A DNA stretch of 31,815 bases, from the NCBI GenBank assembly GCA_964596325.1, contig CAZQSQ010000008.1, forward strand, positions 1 through 31,815. Direction: 5' to 3'. Made by a program: the position numbers and the translations under genes. Below are positions 16,231 through 24,444 of the stretch, one piece after another. Numbering within the stretch: the first letter of the stretch is position 1; each line of letters starts with the position of its first letter. The notes beneath the pieces were generated by a model that did no database searches, was not told where the DNA came from, and was given only the letters and a program-made list of their open reading frames with translations. This DNA comes from JBAZJI01 sp964596325. Its GTDB lineage: Bacteria; Patescibacteriota; Minisyncoccia; Minisyncoccales; JAGOPM01.

Positions 16231-16911
16231 TTATTGTAACCCCTTATCCTTGTTTGTCAACTGCTGAAATAATTTAATATAACGCAGCTCATGCCATTGG
16301 TTGTCATCAAAAACCAATCGAGCCTTAAAAAGCTCCCAAGGAGTTTTGGTATGGAAAAAATCCCGCAAAGGCGTCAATCTTTTGAACAACAATGGCAAAA
16401 ATATCAAAGCTGTATAAATCCCGGCCGTTTCCCAAAAATCCATAACCGGAGAAACAAAAATAACCACCAATAAGGCGATAATGGTGCTAATTGAACCGTC
16501 CAAAAGAGCGCCCAGTGCAAAATAAATTGTCACGCCTAAAATTGCCAAAGTCGGAGAAAAGGCCAACAAGGCTCCGGCATAGGTGGCCAATCCCCTTCCC
16601 CCGGCAAAGGAAAGGAAAATACTCCAATTATGCCCGAAGACCACGGCACAGGCAAAGGCAACCAACCAAGGGTCAGAAAATCCAAAATTATGCATGGCTA
16701 AATAAACAATAAAAAAACCTTTGGCCGCATCCAATAAACCCGAAATTATCCCTTCAATAATGCCGACATTTTTGTAGACATTGGTGGCGGAACTTTTTTT
16801 CCAGCCGACCTCCATAACATTAATTTTCTTGAAAAGTAATGGCACTAAAAACGAAAACGGGATAGAGCCGATTAAATAAGAATATAGTAAATATACCCAA
16901 TGATTAAACAT
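16231..16911 (-). CDS. Divergent PlsY-family glycerol-3-phosphate acyltransferase
   Basis: 226 residues from the ATG at 16911, one base after the stop of the first plsY; a longer frame to 17010 would overlap that gene heavily. Several membrane helices are present. The family motifs are recognisable but altered: GSIPF (15-19), KKSSATNVYKNVG (38-50, the GSGN.GATN equivalent) and GHNWSIFLSFAGGRGLAT (93-110, where GH.FP.FL.FKGGKGVAT is usual). The C-terminal RENI.RL..GEE motif is missing, replaced by a polar tail of about 45 residues. PlsY transfers acyl groups from acyl-phosphate to glycerol-3-phosphate. This copy may have a changed acceptor or donor, or a non-catalytic role. Confidence 0.78.
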   Translation of the reverse strand: MFNHWVYLLYSYLIGSIPFSFLVPLLFKKINVMEVGWKKSSATNVYKNVGIIEGIISGLLDAAKGFFIVYLAMHNFGFSDPWLVAFACAVVFGHNWSIFLSFAGGRGLATYAGALLAFSPTLAILGVTIYFALGALLDGSISTIIALLVVIFVSPVMDFWETAGIYTALIFLPLLFKRLTPLRDFFHTKTPWELFKARLVFDDNQWHELRYIKLFQQLTNKDKGLQ

Positions 16912-16912
16912 A

Positions 16913-17539
16913 TTAGATCTTTTTTTCAAATGTCGTTTCCTCGCCCTTAATGAGCCTTCGGATATTTTCCCGCAAAGCAAAAGCGATAATGAGGCCTTCA
17001 ATCGCGGCAAAAATCACAAAATCCAAACGGTGAAAATAAAACCAAGATGCCAAGGCAAAAACCCAAGGGAATAATAAATTGGCAATGCTGGTTTTTTTCC
17101 AAGCCAAAACAATTAGCATAAAAACTACAAATATCCCCAGAAAAACCAAAAAGCCCTGCAGGCCAAACTGGCTGACGCATAGCGCCAAGGCTCCCCCAAT
17201 AAATGGCGCCCCGCCCTTGCCACCCTTGAAATTAAACCAAATTGGGAAAATGTGCCCCAAGGTCGGAATAATAGCCAAAACCACCATCCGATAGGGGTCG
17301 CTAAAATAATGTGCGCAAGTCAAAACCGGAATGAACACCTTGAAAAAATCGAGCAGGCCATTGCTTAAACCCCACCAAAATCCCAAAGCCCTAGCCACAT
17401 TAGTACTTGTAGCGGATTTGCTGCCAATGGCGGTTAAATCAACTTTTTTGAATTTGGCCACAATATAGCCAAAACAAACTGAACCTATTAAATAATTAAT
17501 AATGGCCCAGAACCAAAAATTAGAGAGGAATGTTTCCAT
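16913..17539 (-). CDS. plsY: Glycerol-3-phosphate acyltransferase PlsY (acyl-phosphate dependent)
   Basis: 208 residues, the usual PlsY length, with five or more membrane helices. All three motifs are visible: IGSKSATSTNVARALG (38-53), GHIFPIWFNFKGGKGGAPF (95-113) and the C-terminal ALRENIRRLIKGEE (188-201). It would acylate position 1 of glycerol-3-phosphate using acyl-phosphate, making lysophosphatidic acid for PlsC. PlsX, the usual acyl-phosphate source, is not seen, but a fatty-acid kinase (FakA/FakB) lies at the other end of the operon. The gene overlaps the carboxyltransferase gene by 20 bases and is followed by a second, divergent paralogue. Confidence 0.9.
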   Translation of the reverse strand: METFLSNFWFWAIINYLIGSVCFGYIVAKFKKVDLTAIGSKSATSTNVARALGFWWGLSNGLLDFFKVFIPVLTCAHYFSDPYRMVVLAIIPTLGHIFPIWFNFKGGKGGAPFIGGALALCVSQFGLQGFLVFLGIFVVFMLIVLAWKKTSIANLLFPWVFALASWFYFHRLDFVIFAAIEGLIIAFALRENIRRLIKGEETTFEKKI

Positions 17540-19058
17540 GTTTTCTCATTATTTTTTCTTCGCTTTTGTTTTTCATAGATTCCAAGAGCTTTCCCAAAGT
17601 AGCTCGCGTATCTTTAGGATTGATTATGGCATCAATTTGCCCGGCTTGCGCCGCAGCAAAAGGATTTAAGAACCGTTCTTTCAGTTCGGCAATTTTTTCT
17701 TTGATTAATTGCTTGGGATCTTTAGCCTCAACAATATCTTTACGATATATTATCTCCACGGCCTGTTCTGGACCCATAACCGCCAGCTGGGCGTCGGGCC
17801 AAGCGATAACCATATCATAGGCTAAATGTTTAGAACACATAGCAATATACGCGCCCCCATAGGCTTTGCGCAGGATTAGGGAAATCTTGGGCACGCTGGC
17901 GCGCGCATAAGCGTATAAAACTTTGGCACCATGCCTAATTATGCCTTTTTGCTCTTGATCCTTACCCGGCAGATAGCCAGGGGTATCGACAAAATTGATA
18001 AGCGGAATATTGAAGGCGTCGCAAAAATTCACAAAACGCGCAATCTTATCGCTGGAATCAATATCCAAAACTCCAGCCAAAACTTTAGGCTGGTTGGCAA
18101 CAAGGCCCACGCTCTGCCCGAAGAGCCGCGCGAATCCAACCACGGCATTGCCGGCAAATTCGCTTTGCACCTCAAAAAATGAAAACTTGTCAAAAACCTC
18201 CGAGATAACTTCTTTGCAATCGTAGCCCTTCTTATCGTCACTGGGCACAATATCGGCTAATTTGAGATTCTCCTCTTTTTCTAAAACTTCATCAAGCAGC
18301 GTACGCTGCATTGGCGCATCCTCCAAATTATTCTGCGGCAAATAGGCCAATAATTTCTTGACACCATGCAAACACTCCTCCTCCCCTTCAAAGCCGAAAT
18401 GAGCGCAACCGCTCTGAGCATTATGCACTTGGCAGCCACCCAAATCCTCCAAAGAGACCTCCTCGCCCTGAACTTTTTTAACCACCTCCGGGCCGGTAAT
18501 AAACATCATGGAGATTTTTTCCACCATAAAGACAAAATCCGAAAGCCCCGGAGAATAAGAAGCTCCCCCGGCCGAAGGCCCAAGTAAAACGGAAATTTGC
18601 GGAACCACGCCGGAAGCCTTAATCATTTCTTTGAAAATCAAACCATAACCGTCCAGAGAATAAACCCCCTCTTGAATCCGAGCACCGCCCGAATCAATCA
18701 GGCCGATAACCGGGCAACCGTTAAGACGCGCCAAAGAAATACATTTGGCAATTTTTTTGGCATGCTGTTCGCCCAAACAGCCTCCGGATTGCGAAAAATC
18801 CTGCGCATAAACATAAACTTGCCGCCCATTGATTTTTCCAAAACCAGCCACCACGCCATCGCCCAAATATTTTTCCTTGCCGTCTTCAAAGCGCGATTTG
18901 ACCAAAGCATCCAGTTGCACAAAGGTATTTGGATCTAAAAGAAGATCAAGCCTCTCCCAAACACTGAGCTTGCCCTTCTTGTGCTGTTTTTCGGCACCAC
19001 TCTTATTTTTAGCCTCTTCGAGCATTTCATTTAATTTGTCTAAATTGTCTTTGGGCAT
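17520..19058 (-). CDS. Acyl-CoA (acetyl/propionyl-CoA) carboxylase, carboxyltransferase subunit
   Basis: 512 residues: a fused two-domain carboxyltransferase of the PccB/AccD5/MmdA type rather than split AccA plus AccD. The N-domain shows LIDSGGARIQEGV (120-132) and the oxyanion loop GPSAGGASYSPGL (160-172). The C-domain shows FVDTPGYLPG (356-365) and RKAYGGAYIAM (397-407). I405 occupies the position that is Asp in strict propionyl-CoA carboxylases and Ile in enzymes that also take acetyl-CoA, though methylmalonyl-CoA decarboxylase alpha subunits also have Ile. No decarboxylase membrane subunit is present, and biotin ligase, carrier and biotin carboxylase are adjacent, so a carboxylase making malonyl-CoA is the better reading. 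The start is one base after the biotin ligase stop. Confidence 0.88.
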   Translation of the reverse strand: MPKDNLDKLNEMLEEAKNKSGAEKQHKKGKLSVWERLDLLLDPNTFVQLDALVKSRFEDGKEKYLGDGVVAGFGKINGRQVYVYAQDFSQSGGCLGEQHAKKIAKCISLARLNGCPVIGLIDSGGARIQEGVYSLDGYGLIFKEMIKASGVVPQISVLLGPSAGGASYSPGLSDFVFMVEKISMMFITGPEVVKKVQGEEVSLEDLGGCQVHNAQSGCAHFGFEGEEECLHGVKKLLAYLPQNNLEDAPMQRTLLDEVLEKEENLKLADIVPSDDKKGYDCKEVISEVFDKFSFFEVQSEFAGNAVVGFARLFGQSVGLVANQPKVLAGVLDIDSSDKIARFVNFCDAFNIPLINFVDTPGYLPGKDQEQKGIIRHGAKVLYAYARASVPKISLILRKAYGGAYIAMCSKHLAYDMVIAWPDAQLAVMGPEQAVEIIYRKDIVEAKDPKQLIKEKIAELKERFLNPFAAAQAGQIDAIINPKDTRATLGKLLESMKNKSEEKIMRKHGNIPL

Positions 19059-19059
19059 A

Positions 19060-19596
19060 TTATTGGCTGATTATTTTCAAGTTATTTTGCAATTCTCTGA
19101 CTAAATGTTCCAAGATTTCCTCATTGTCGGCTGTCTTTTTGGCCTCAATTAAAACCGACGTGGCGATATCCTTAATTTCCTTGGGCATTTGCGCAATATT
19201 GGTATTTAACCCGATACCAATAATAGAACAAAGCAAATCGCCTCCGATAACATTTTCTGTCAGTACGCCACAGATTTTCTTGCCATTTACATAGACATCG
19301 TTGGGCAATTTTATCATGGGCTCAATGGGAAAGTGCTCCTTGAGTATTCTTGCCACCGAGAAAGCCGCCAAAATAGTGATAAGCTGCAAATCGGCGATAT
19401 TGGCTTTGGGCAGAATAACAGAAAAATAAAGCCCGCCCTTGGGACTGGCCCAAGAACTTTTGGCTTTGCCATAACCACCGCTTTGCTCCTCGCAAACCAC
19501 TACGGTCCAATCGGGCGCACCCTGCAAAGCCAGTTGTTTGGCCACGCCCTGCGTCGACTCGGTTATCGAAAATTTTTTGATATTAAATCCTTTCAT
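19060..19596 (-). CDS. birA: Biotin-[acetyl-CoA carboxylase] ligase, catalytic domain only
   Basis: 178 residues, covering little more than the core ligase domain; there is no N-terminal winged-helix repressor domain and the C-terminal domain is reduced. Family blocks visible are ESTQ (13-16), the biotinyl-AMP loop EQSGGYGKAKSSW (37-49, usually GRGR..R.W), SPKGGLYFSVIL, KLPNDVYVNGKKICGVLTE and GIGLNTN. It would attach biotin to the lysine of the carrier protein encoded immediately upstream. Its position between carrier and carboxyltransferase genes supports a dedicated role. Without a DNA-binding domain it should not regulate biotin genes, and no biotin synthesis genes are seen. Confidence 0.9.
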   Translation of the reverse strand: MKGFNIKKFSITESTQGVAKQLALQGAPDWTVVVCEEQSGGYGKAKSSWASPKGGLYFSVILPKANIADLQLITILAAFSVARILKEHFPIEPMIKLPNDVYVNGKKICGVLTENVIGGDLLCSIIGIGLNTNIAQMPKEIKDIATSVLIEAKKTADNEEILEHLVRELQNNLKIISQ

Positions 19597-20015
19597 TACT
19601 TAAAAATAACCAAACTTTCATTTTTATTGACGACCTTATCTTTTTGCACCCTAACCTCTTTAATAACCATATCCCCTTCAGCTACTAATTCATTTTCCAT
19701 TTTCATGGCTACAATAGTCACTAACTTCTGCCCTCTTTTAACCTCCTCGCCTTCTTTAACCCAGACCCCGGAAATTGTGCCCGAAAGCGGGGATTTCAAA
19801 ATCTTGGAAGCCGCTTTCCTTGATTCGCGACCAAACTCCCCCTGCATCGCCTCTTCTAAGGCCGAAGGGTCAACTAAATTCATCGAGCCATTGTCACTGC
19901 TAAAAAAATAATCCTTACCATTGATTTCTACGCGCAAAATATTGCCCGGCATCTCCTCGATCTCGATTTGGAACTCATTTTCCCTGATTTTGACATTCTT
20001 CTTAATCATAATCAT
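19596..20015 (-). CDS. Biotin carboxyl carrier protein
   Basis: 139 residues. The C-terminal biotinyl domain (about 70-139) has the biotinylation motif VAMKMEN with K105 as attachment site; the glycine-rich turn KSPLSGTISGVWVKEGEEV precedes it. The N-terminal half (1-60) has a small beta domain like the linker of acyl-CoA carboxylase carriers, and KSPLSGTI matches the style of decarboxylase and propionyl-CoA carboxylase carriers rather than AccB. It carries carboxybiotin between the biotin carboxylase and carboxyltransferase encoded on either side. Its ATG overlaps the TGA of the biotin carboxylase gene (ATGA). Confidence 0.93.
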   Translation of the reverse strand: MIMIKKNVKIRENEFQIEIEEMPGNILRVEINGKDYFFSSDNGSMNLVDPSALEEAMQGEFGRESRKAASKILKSPLSGTISGVWVKEGEEVKRGQKLVTIVAMKMENELVAEGDMVIKEVRVQKDKVVNKNESLVIFK

Positions 20016-21550
20016 TGCATCATTTTATACCGATTGCTAATCTTCCAGCCGCTCTTTGTTTCCTTACCCCCGGACATTTTTGCCATATCCTTATAAACCT
20101 CGGCAATTATCTGAGCTAAATCGTCTTGGTGGATTATTTCCTTTTCTTTGACCTTTTTGGGCGCCACGAATATACAGCTCTTTTTTATCGCATCAATAAT
20201 TTTTTCTTTTTCAATAAAATCAGTAGAAAGATTCCCCTTGCGGAAATTTTCATTTTCCAGCATTACCTTATGCATTTGTGCATTGGTAATAATCCCCTCA
20301 ATTTTGTATTCGCTTAAAGCCCGAGCGGCCTTTTTCAATAAAGCCTCCCGTTGGGGCGCGAAAACCACCAATTTGGAAACCATACTGTCAAAAAACGGAA
20401 AAACTCTTTGGCCGGGCTGTAAGAAAGAATGCACCTCCACTCCCCGACCCTGCGGTATCAAATACTTGGCCACTGTGCCGGACTGCGGTTGGAAATTCTG
20501 GCAAGGGTCCTCGGCACAAATACGGAATTCTATTGCGTGGCCCCGAAAAAGCATCATATCAATTTGAGCCATCTTTAACTTTTCTCCTTGGGCCATTTTT
20601 ATTTGTTGCTCTACCAAATCAATACCGGTAATGGCTTCGGTAATCGGATGTTCTACCTGTAAGCGGGGGTTAACTTCGCCAAAATAAAAATTCTTTTTGC
20701 TATCCATTAAAAATTCCACTGTCCCAACGCCCTCATATTTAAGATATTTGCCCAAGCTGGCCGCTGAGGCACCCATCCGCAAACGGGTAATATGATCCAA
20801 AAAAGGGCTGGGTGCTTCCTCAATTAGCTTTTGGTGCCGGCGCTGGATGGAACATTCGCGCTCAGGCAGCCAAACAACATTGCCCTTGCCGTCCCCGATT
20901 ATTTGAAATTCAATATGGCGGGGCCCGACTAAATATTTTTCAATAAAAATTCGATTGGAGCCGAAAGCGTTAAGCGCCAAACGTTGCAACTTTTGAAAAA
21001 TCTCTTTGAGATTTTTGATATTGTTCTTATCAATTATCTCAATGCCAATCCCGCCGCCGCCATCTACGGCCTTAAGCAGGCAAGGCAAACCGATTTTTTT
21101 GATAATTTTTTCCGCTTCCTTATCGTCTTTAACGGTTGAGGGGGAGCTTGGCAAAATCGGCAGGCCACATTTCTTGGCAATACGTTTAGCCTCGATTTTA
21201 TCCCCCAACTTCCGGATAGTCTCGCCACTGGGCCCCAAAAACTTCAGGCCGTTGGCTTGGCATAAATCGGAAAAATCCGCATTCTCAGCCAGGAAACCAT
21301 AACCGGGATGGATAGCCTGCGCCCCGCATTGCTTGGCGATGGTAATGATTTTTTTCTGATCCAAATAACCCAAAAGCCCATCCTTTTCCAGATAGTAAAA
21401 TTCGTCGGCCAGCTGCGTTTCCAAAAAATCCTCCTCCATCCCCTTTTGAGGGCACAAGGCTACGGTTTTAATTCCCATTTCCTTGGCTGTTCGGATGACG
21501 CGCAAAGCGATCTCCCCCCTATTGGCAATCAAAATTTTTTTGATTTCCAT
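20012..21550 (-). CDS. accC: Biotin carboxylase subunit of acyl-CoA carboxylase
   Basis: 512 residues. The N-terminal domain begins KKILIANRGEIALRVIRTAKE and contains HPGYGFLAEN. The ATP-grasp domain has the glycine-rich loop DGGGGIGIE, where most family members read GGGGRGM, so the loop Arg is replaced by Ile. It also has EKYLVGPRHIEFQI, ERECSIQRRHQK and the catalytic VNPRLQVEHPITEA. The C-terminal domain is complete and is followed by about 60 charged residues not usual in AccC, perhaps a subunit contact. It carboxylates biotin on the carrier using ATP and bicarbonate. It lies 3 bases after plsC and overlaps the carrier gene by 4 bases. Confidence 0.93.
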   Translation of the reverse strand: MEIKKILIANRGEIALRVIRTAKEMGIKTVALCPQKGMEEDFLETQLADEFYYLEKDGLLGYLDQKKIITIAKQCGAQAIHPGYGFLAENADFSDLCQANGLKFLGPSGETIRKLGDKIEAKRIAKKCGLPILPSSPSTVKDDKEAEKIIKKIGLPCLLKAVDGGGGIGIEIIDKNNIKNLKEIFQKLQRLALNAFGSNRIFIEKYLVGPRHIEFQIIGDGKGNVVWLPERECSIQRRHQKLIEEAPSPFLDHITRLRMGASAASLGKYLKYEGVGTVEFLMDSKKNFYFGEVNPRLQVEHPITEAITGIDLVEQQIKMAQGEKLKMAQIDMMLFRGHAIEFRICAEDPCQNFQPQSGTVAKYLIPQGRGVEVHSFLQPGQRVFPFFDSMVSKLVVFAPQREALLKKAARALSEYKIEGIITNAQMHKVMLENENFRKGNLSTDFIEKEKIIDAIKKSCIFVAPKKVKEKEIIHQDDLAQIIAEVYKDMAKMSGGKETKSGWKISNRYKMMQ

Positions 21551-21553
21551 AAA

Positions 21554-22237
21554 TCAAACTTCTTGTGGACTGATGTTATCCATTTTGGCCTTCAAAAGCC
21601 TAACCTCATACATGGCCTTATCGGCGATGTCCTGCAAAGCCTCGCCATATTCTTGGCTGCCATATTCCAGTGTTTTAATTTTTTTCATTTCTTCATGAAA
21701 ATACAATGGCTTGCCAACCATCAATTTCACGGTCTTCTTCCATACCGGCTTTTCTCCCGGCGGCGCCAATTCATAAGTGCCCGAAAGACTCATGGGCAAA
21801 ATCGGCAAACCGGTATTTACAGCCAAAACCGCGCAGCCCTTTTTAGCCGGGCCCATTTTGCCGCTGCGCGAACGCGTACCCTCCGGATACATAAGAATAA
21901 TATCACCCCTGTTCAAGTATTTTTCCGAGGTAGCCAGAACCTGCACCCCAGACTCTTTGGAATTGCGATCCAAAGGAATGGTACCAGTCAAATAATAAAT
22001 AAAATCCCTTAGCTTGGCCTTAAAGCCCGAATATTTATCCACTTGGCCGATAAAGTGGAAGGGCCGCGGCGTGCAAACACTGCCACAAATCAGCTCATCT
22101 AAGTGGCTCAAATGATTAGAAACCAAAATGTAATTGGTCGGTGGGATATTCTCCCAGCCGCCGGATTCTTTGATGAGCCGGCCAAAAATTATCGGCCTGA
22201 CGGTATAATTGCAAAACCAAGAAAGAAACCTATTCAT
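21554..22237 (-). CDS. plsC: 1-acyl-sn-glycerol-3-phosphate acyltransferase
   Basis: 227 residues from the ATG at 22237, one base after the stop of the preceding fabK; a TTG at 22246 is less likely. The family motifs are intact: NHLSHLD (41-47, the NHxxxxD catalytic pair), the motif II region TGTIPLDRNS, YPEGTRSRSGKMGPAKKG (117-134) and LPILPMSLSG. It would add the second acyl chain to lysophosphatidic acid, giving phosphatidic acid at the inner face of the membrane. In most bacteria the donor is acyl-ACP; with no acyl carrier protein in view, acyl-CoA is the likely donor here. That point is inferred. Confidence 0.93.
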   Translation of the reverse strand: MNRFLSWFCNYTVRPIIFGRLIKESGGWENIPPTNYILVSNHLSHLDELICGSVCTPRPFHFIGQVDKYSGFKAKLRDFIYYLTGTIPLDRNSKESGVQVLATSEKYLNRGDIILMYPEGTRSRSGKMGPAKKGCAVLAVNTGLPILPMSLSGTYELAPPGEKPVWKKTVKLMVGKPLYFHEEMKKIKTLEYGSQEYGEALQDIADKAMYEVRLLKAKMDNISPQEV

Positions 22238-22238
22238 A

Positions 22239-23183
22239 TTATTCAAATAAAGTTTGAGCTTTTCCGGCTAAGTTTTGAGCCTCGCCAACAATCTCCTCGA
22301 TTATTTCCGCACAACTTTTTATCTCCGAAATGCCCCCGGCGGCAATGCCACAAAGCAAGGGTGCCATATCCGTATTGCCCGCCGCAATCTTAGAGCCGGC
22401 AATGCGCTCAGATTTCATTTCTTCCGGAAAGGGATTTTTTTCTTCGAATTTTTCCTGTATTTTATAGAGTTTATTTTTAATAACTCTGATCGGGTGCCCG
22501 GAAAATCTGGATAGCACTCCGATTTCCTCATCCGTGGCATTTAAGATTGCTTGCTTATAATTTTCGTGGACTTGGCATTCCTTAGAAGCCATAAAGCGTG
22601 TACCGATTTGCACAGCCTGCGCACCCAAAGCCATGGCCGCCAAAAAAGTCCGACCATCGTAAATGCCTCCACCAGCCACAATCGGGATATTTTTTACAAC
22701 ATTAGCAGTTTGGGGAACTAAACACATGGTAGTATTTTCCCCAATATGCCCGCCTGATTCCAACCCTTCCACGACCACGGCATCAGCCCCGTTTTGCTCC
22801 ATCTTGGCAGCCAAGCGCACCGTAGGCACCACGGCAATCAGCTTAATGCCCGCTTGTTTCAAATAAGGTATCAAAGGCAAAGGGTTGCCTCCCCCAGTGC
22901 AGGCCACGGCTACTTTTTCTTCAATAAGCACCTTAAGTAACTCCGCCACTTTAGGGTTTTGCATTAATAAATTTACCCCAAAAGGTTTATCAGTCAGAGC
23001 TTTGGTCTTTTTAACTTCCTCGCGCACCCATTCGGGCGTGGCAAAACCTGAGCCGATTACCCCTAAGCCTCCAGCATTAGAAACTGCCGCGACCAAATTA
23101 GCTTCCGAAACTCCAGCCATGCCGCCTTGGATTATCGGATATTGGACGCCTATTGCTTTGCAAAATCTATTATGTTCAAACAT
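22239..23183 (-). CDS. fabK: Enoyl reductase II (FabK), flavin-dependent
   Basis: 314 residues, FabK length. It matches the FabK pattern along its length: YPIIQGGMAGVSEANLVAAV near the start, SNAGGLGVIGSG, DKPFGVNLL, CTGGGNP, VVPTVRLAAKM, the catalytic-His segment ESGGHIGENTTM, IPIVAGGGIYDG and VQIGTRFMASKEC. FabK is an FMN TIM-barrel enzyme reducing trans-2-enoyl thioesters with NAD(P)H. Databases often mislabel such proteins nitronate monooxygenase; the His context and lipid neighbours favour FabK. It is the second FabK-type domain here, placed 4 bases after the FabZ-FabK gene and just before plsC. Confidence 0.88.
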   Translation of the reverse strand: MFEHNRFCKAIGVQYPIIQGGMAGVSEANLVAAVSNAGGLGVIGSGFATPEWVREEVKKTKALTDKPFGVNLLMQNPKVAELLKVLIEEKVAVACTGGGNPLPLIPYLKQAGIKLIAVVPTVRLAAKMEQNGADAVVVEGLESGGHIGENTTMCLVPQTANVVKNIPIVAGGGIYDGRTFLAAMALGAQAVQIGTRFMASKECQVHENYKQAILNATDEEIGVLSRFSGHPIRVIKNKLYKIQEKFEEKNPFPEEMKSERIAGSKIAAGNTDMAPLLCGIAAGGISEIKSCAEIIEEIVGEAQNLAGKAQTLFE

Positions 23184-23187
23184 GATA

Positions 23188-24444
23188 TTAAACGGTTACT
23201 TTAGCCAAGAGCGGCTCTTTTTCCAAGAGAGCATTAGCCTCGCCAACAAGCTCATTAATTAGTTCTTTAACGCTGACAATTTTATCTATTTTCCAAACAT
23301 TAGAACCGGCAAAAAATAATCCATTTTCAACATCACCATTACGTGCATCCTCTAGGGCTTTCAAAATGCAATATTTTTTGCTGCAAACCGGACCCATACA
23401 ATTCTGGCACCACTTCGGGTCTGGTCCCGGTTGCGTCCCTGCTAACAATCTCTCGACCAAAGCTGTTTTGACTGCCCGGCCCGGCAAACCCACCGGAGAA
23501 GGAATAATCACCACATCATCTTTACCGGCATTAACATAAATTTGCTTGAAATTTTCGTGCGCATCGCATTCTTTAGTAGCGACAAAACGAGTAGCCATTT
23601 GCACGCCACTGGCGCCCGCCCGAAGCATTTCCACAATATCTTTGCCATCAAAAACTCCTCCAGCGGCAATAACCGGAATTTTAACCGCCTGCACCACCTC
23701 TTTGAGGATATCGATAGTTTTTCTCATTTCGTGCCCAGGAGGAAAACCCAAATGCCCGCCCGCGTCCATACCCTCAACTACAACAGCTGAAGCGCCTAAA
23801 GATTCGGCTTTGGCCGCAACCTTGGCCGAAGAAGCCATAGCCACCATAGGCGTATTAAATTGCTTACACAGATCATAAGTTTCCGGTCGAAAACCTGCGC
23901 CCTGGATAACCAAATCGACACCCTCTTCCAAAGCCGCGGTCAATAATTTTACAAAGCTGAAAGCCACGCCCATAATATTAACCCCGATAATCCCATTTTG
24001 ACCGGCCAAAGCGCGCGCCTTTTTAATCTCTTCCTTAACCTCGCTAGCCTCGCGCATGCCCGAAATGGAAATTATCCCTACCCCGCCCTCTTTAGCCACG
24101 GCCCCGGCCAAATTATGCAAAGAAACGCGCACGCCCATACCACCTTGGATAATGGGCAGCCGAGAAATGGTTTTGCCGATTTTAAGGCTAGGCAGCTTAA
24201 ATATTTTTTCCAACAAACCCTCTTTTTTCTCTCCCAAGAATTTTTCTCTCATTTCCTCCTTGTCCATAATCACCACAGAAAATCGTGATTCGCATTTTTT
24301 GTCATTACCCACAAAAGCCTCGCCTAAAAAGTTGGCATACTTTTGCTGATAAAAACCCAAAAGCTGCACCCGATAAGTAATTTTGTCTCCGGGCAAAATC
24401 GGCGCTAAAAATTGGGCACTCCTAATCTGATAAGCCAACAAATG
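23188..24444 (-). CDS. FabZ-FabK fusion: hotdog dehydratase C-terminus joined to a flavin enoyl reductase, 5' end lost in gap
   Basis: 418 residues are visible, open from the scaffold gap. Residues 1-59 match the C-terminal half of a FabZ hotdog dehydratase (SAQFLAPILPGDKITYRVQL, then GEAFVGNDKKCESRFSVVI); the catalytic His/Glu half would lie in the gap. Without a stop the frame enters a FabK/NMO-type TIM barrel: LPSLKIG, LPIIQGGMGVRVSL, QGAGF, H231 in AGGHLG, IPVIAAGGVFDG and ATRFVATKEC. A cluster of four Cys (346, 349, 354, 359) follows, absent from the second FabK. ATGs at 24267 and 24252 near the junction could give separate FabK; the second has AAGGAGG only two bases upstream. The product could catalyse consecutive dehydration and enoyl-reduction steps. 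Confidence 0.8.
   Translation of the reverse strand, partial: HLLAYQIRSAQFLAPILPGDKITYRVQLLGFYQQKYANFLGEAFVGNDKKCESRFSVVIMDKEEMREKFLGEKKEGLLEKIFKLPSLKIGKTISRLPIIQGGMGVRVSLHNLAGAVAKEGGVGIISISGMREASEVKEEIKKARALAGQNGIIGVNIMGVAFSFVKLLTAALEEGVDLVIQGAGFRPETYDLCKQFNTPMVAMASSAKVAAKAESLGASAVVVEGMDAGGHLGFPPGHEMRKTIDILKEVVQAVKIPVIAAGGVFDGKDIVEMLRAGASGVQMATRFVATKECDAHENFKQIYVNAGKDDVVIIPSPVGLPGRAVKTALVERLLAGTQPGPDPKWCQNCMGPVCSKKYCILKALEDARNGDVENGLFFAGSNVWKIDKIVSVKELINELVGEANALLEKEPLLAKVTV

Noticed and set aside
16912..17010. N-terminal extension of the second PlsY-like protein
   Set aside because: It would overlap the first plsY by 98 bases and add a basic non-membrane stretch; the ATG at 16911 directly follows the upstream stop.
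17520..19058. Carboxyltransferase read as part of a sodium-pumping decarboxylase
   Set aside because: No membrane decarboxylase subunit is present, and a biotin carboxylase, which decarboxylases lack, is in the same operon.
21308..22012. A 234-codon plus-strand open frame
   Set aside because: It is antisense to accC and plsC, both of which have intact family motifs; its translation resembles no family.
22239..23183. Annotation as nitronate monooxygenase
   Set aside because: The protein follows FabK along its whole length, including the GGHIG segment, and sits among fatty-acid genes. Nitronate monooxygenase is a frequent mislabel.
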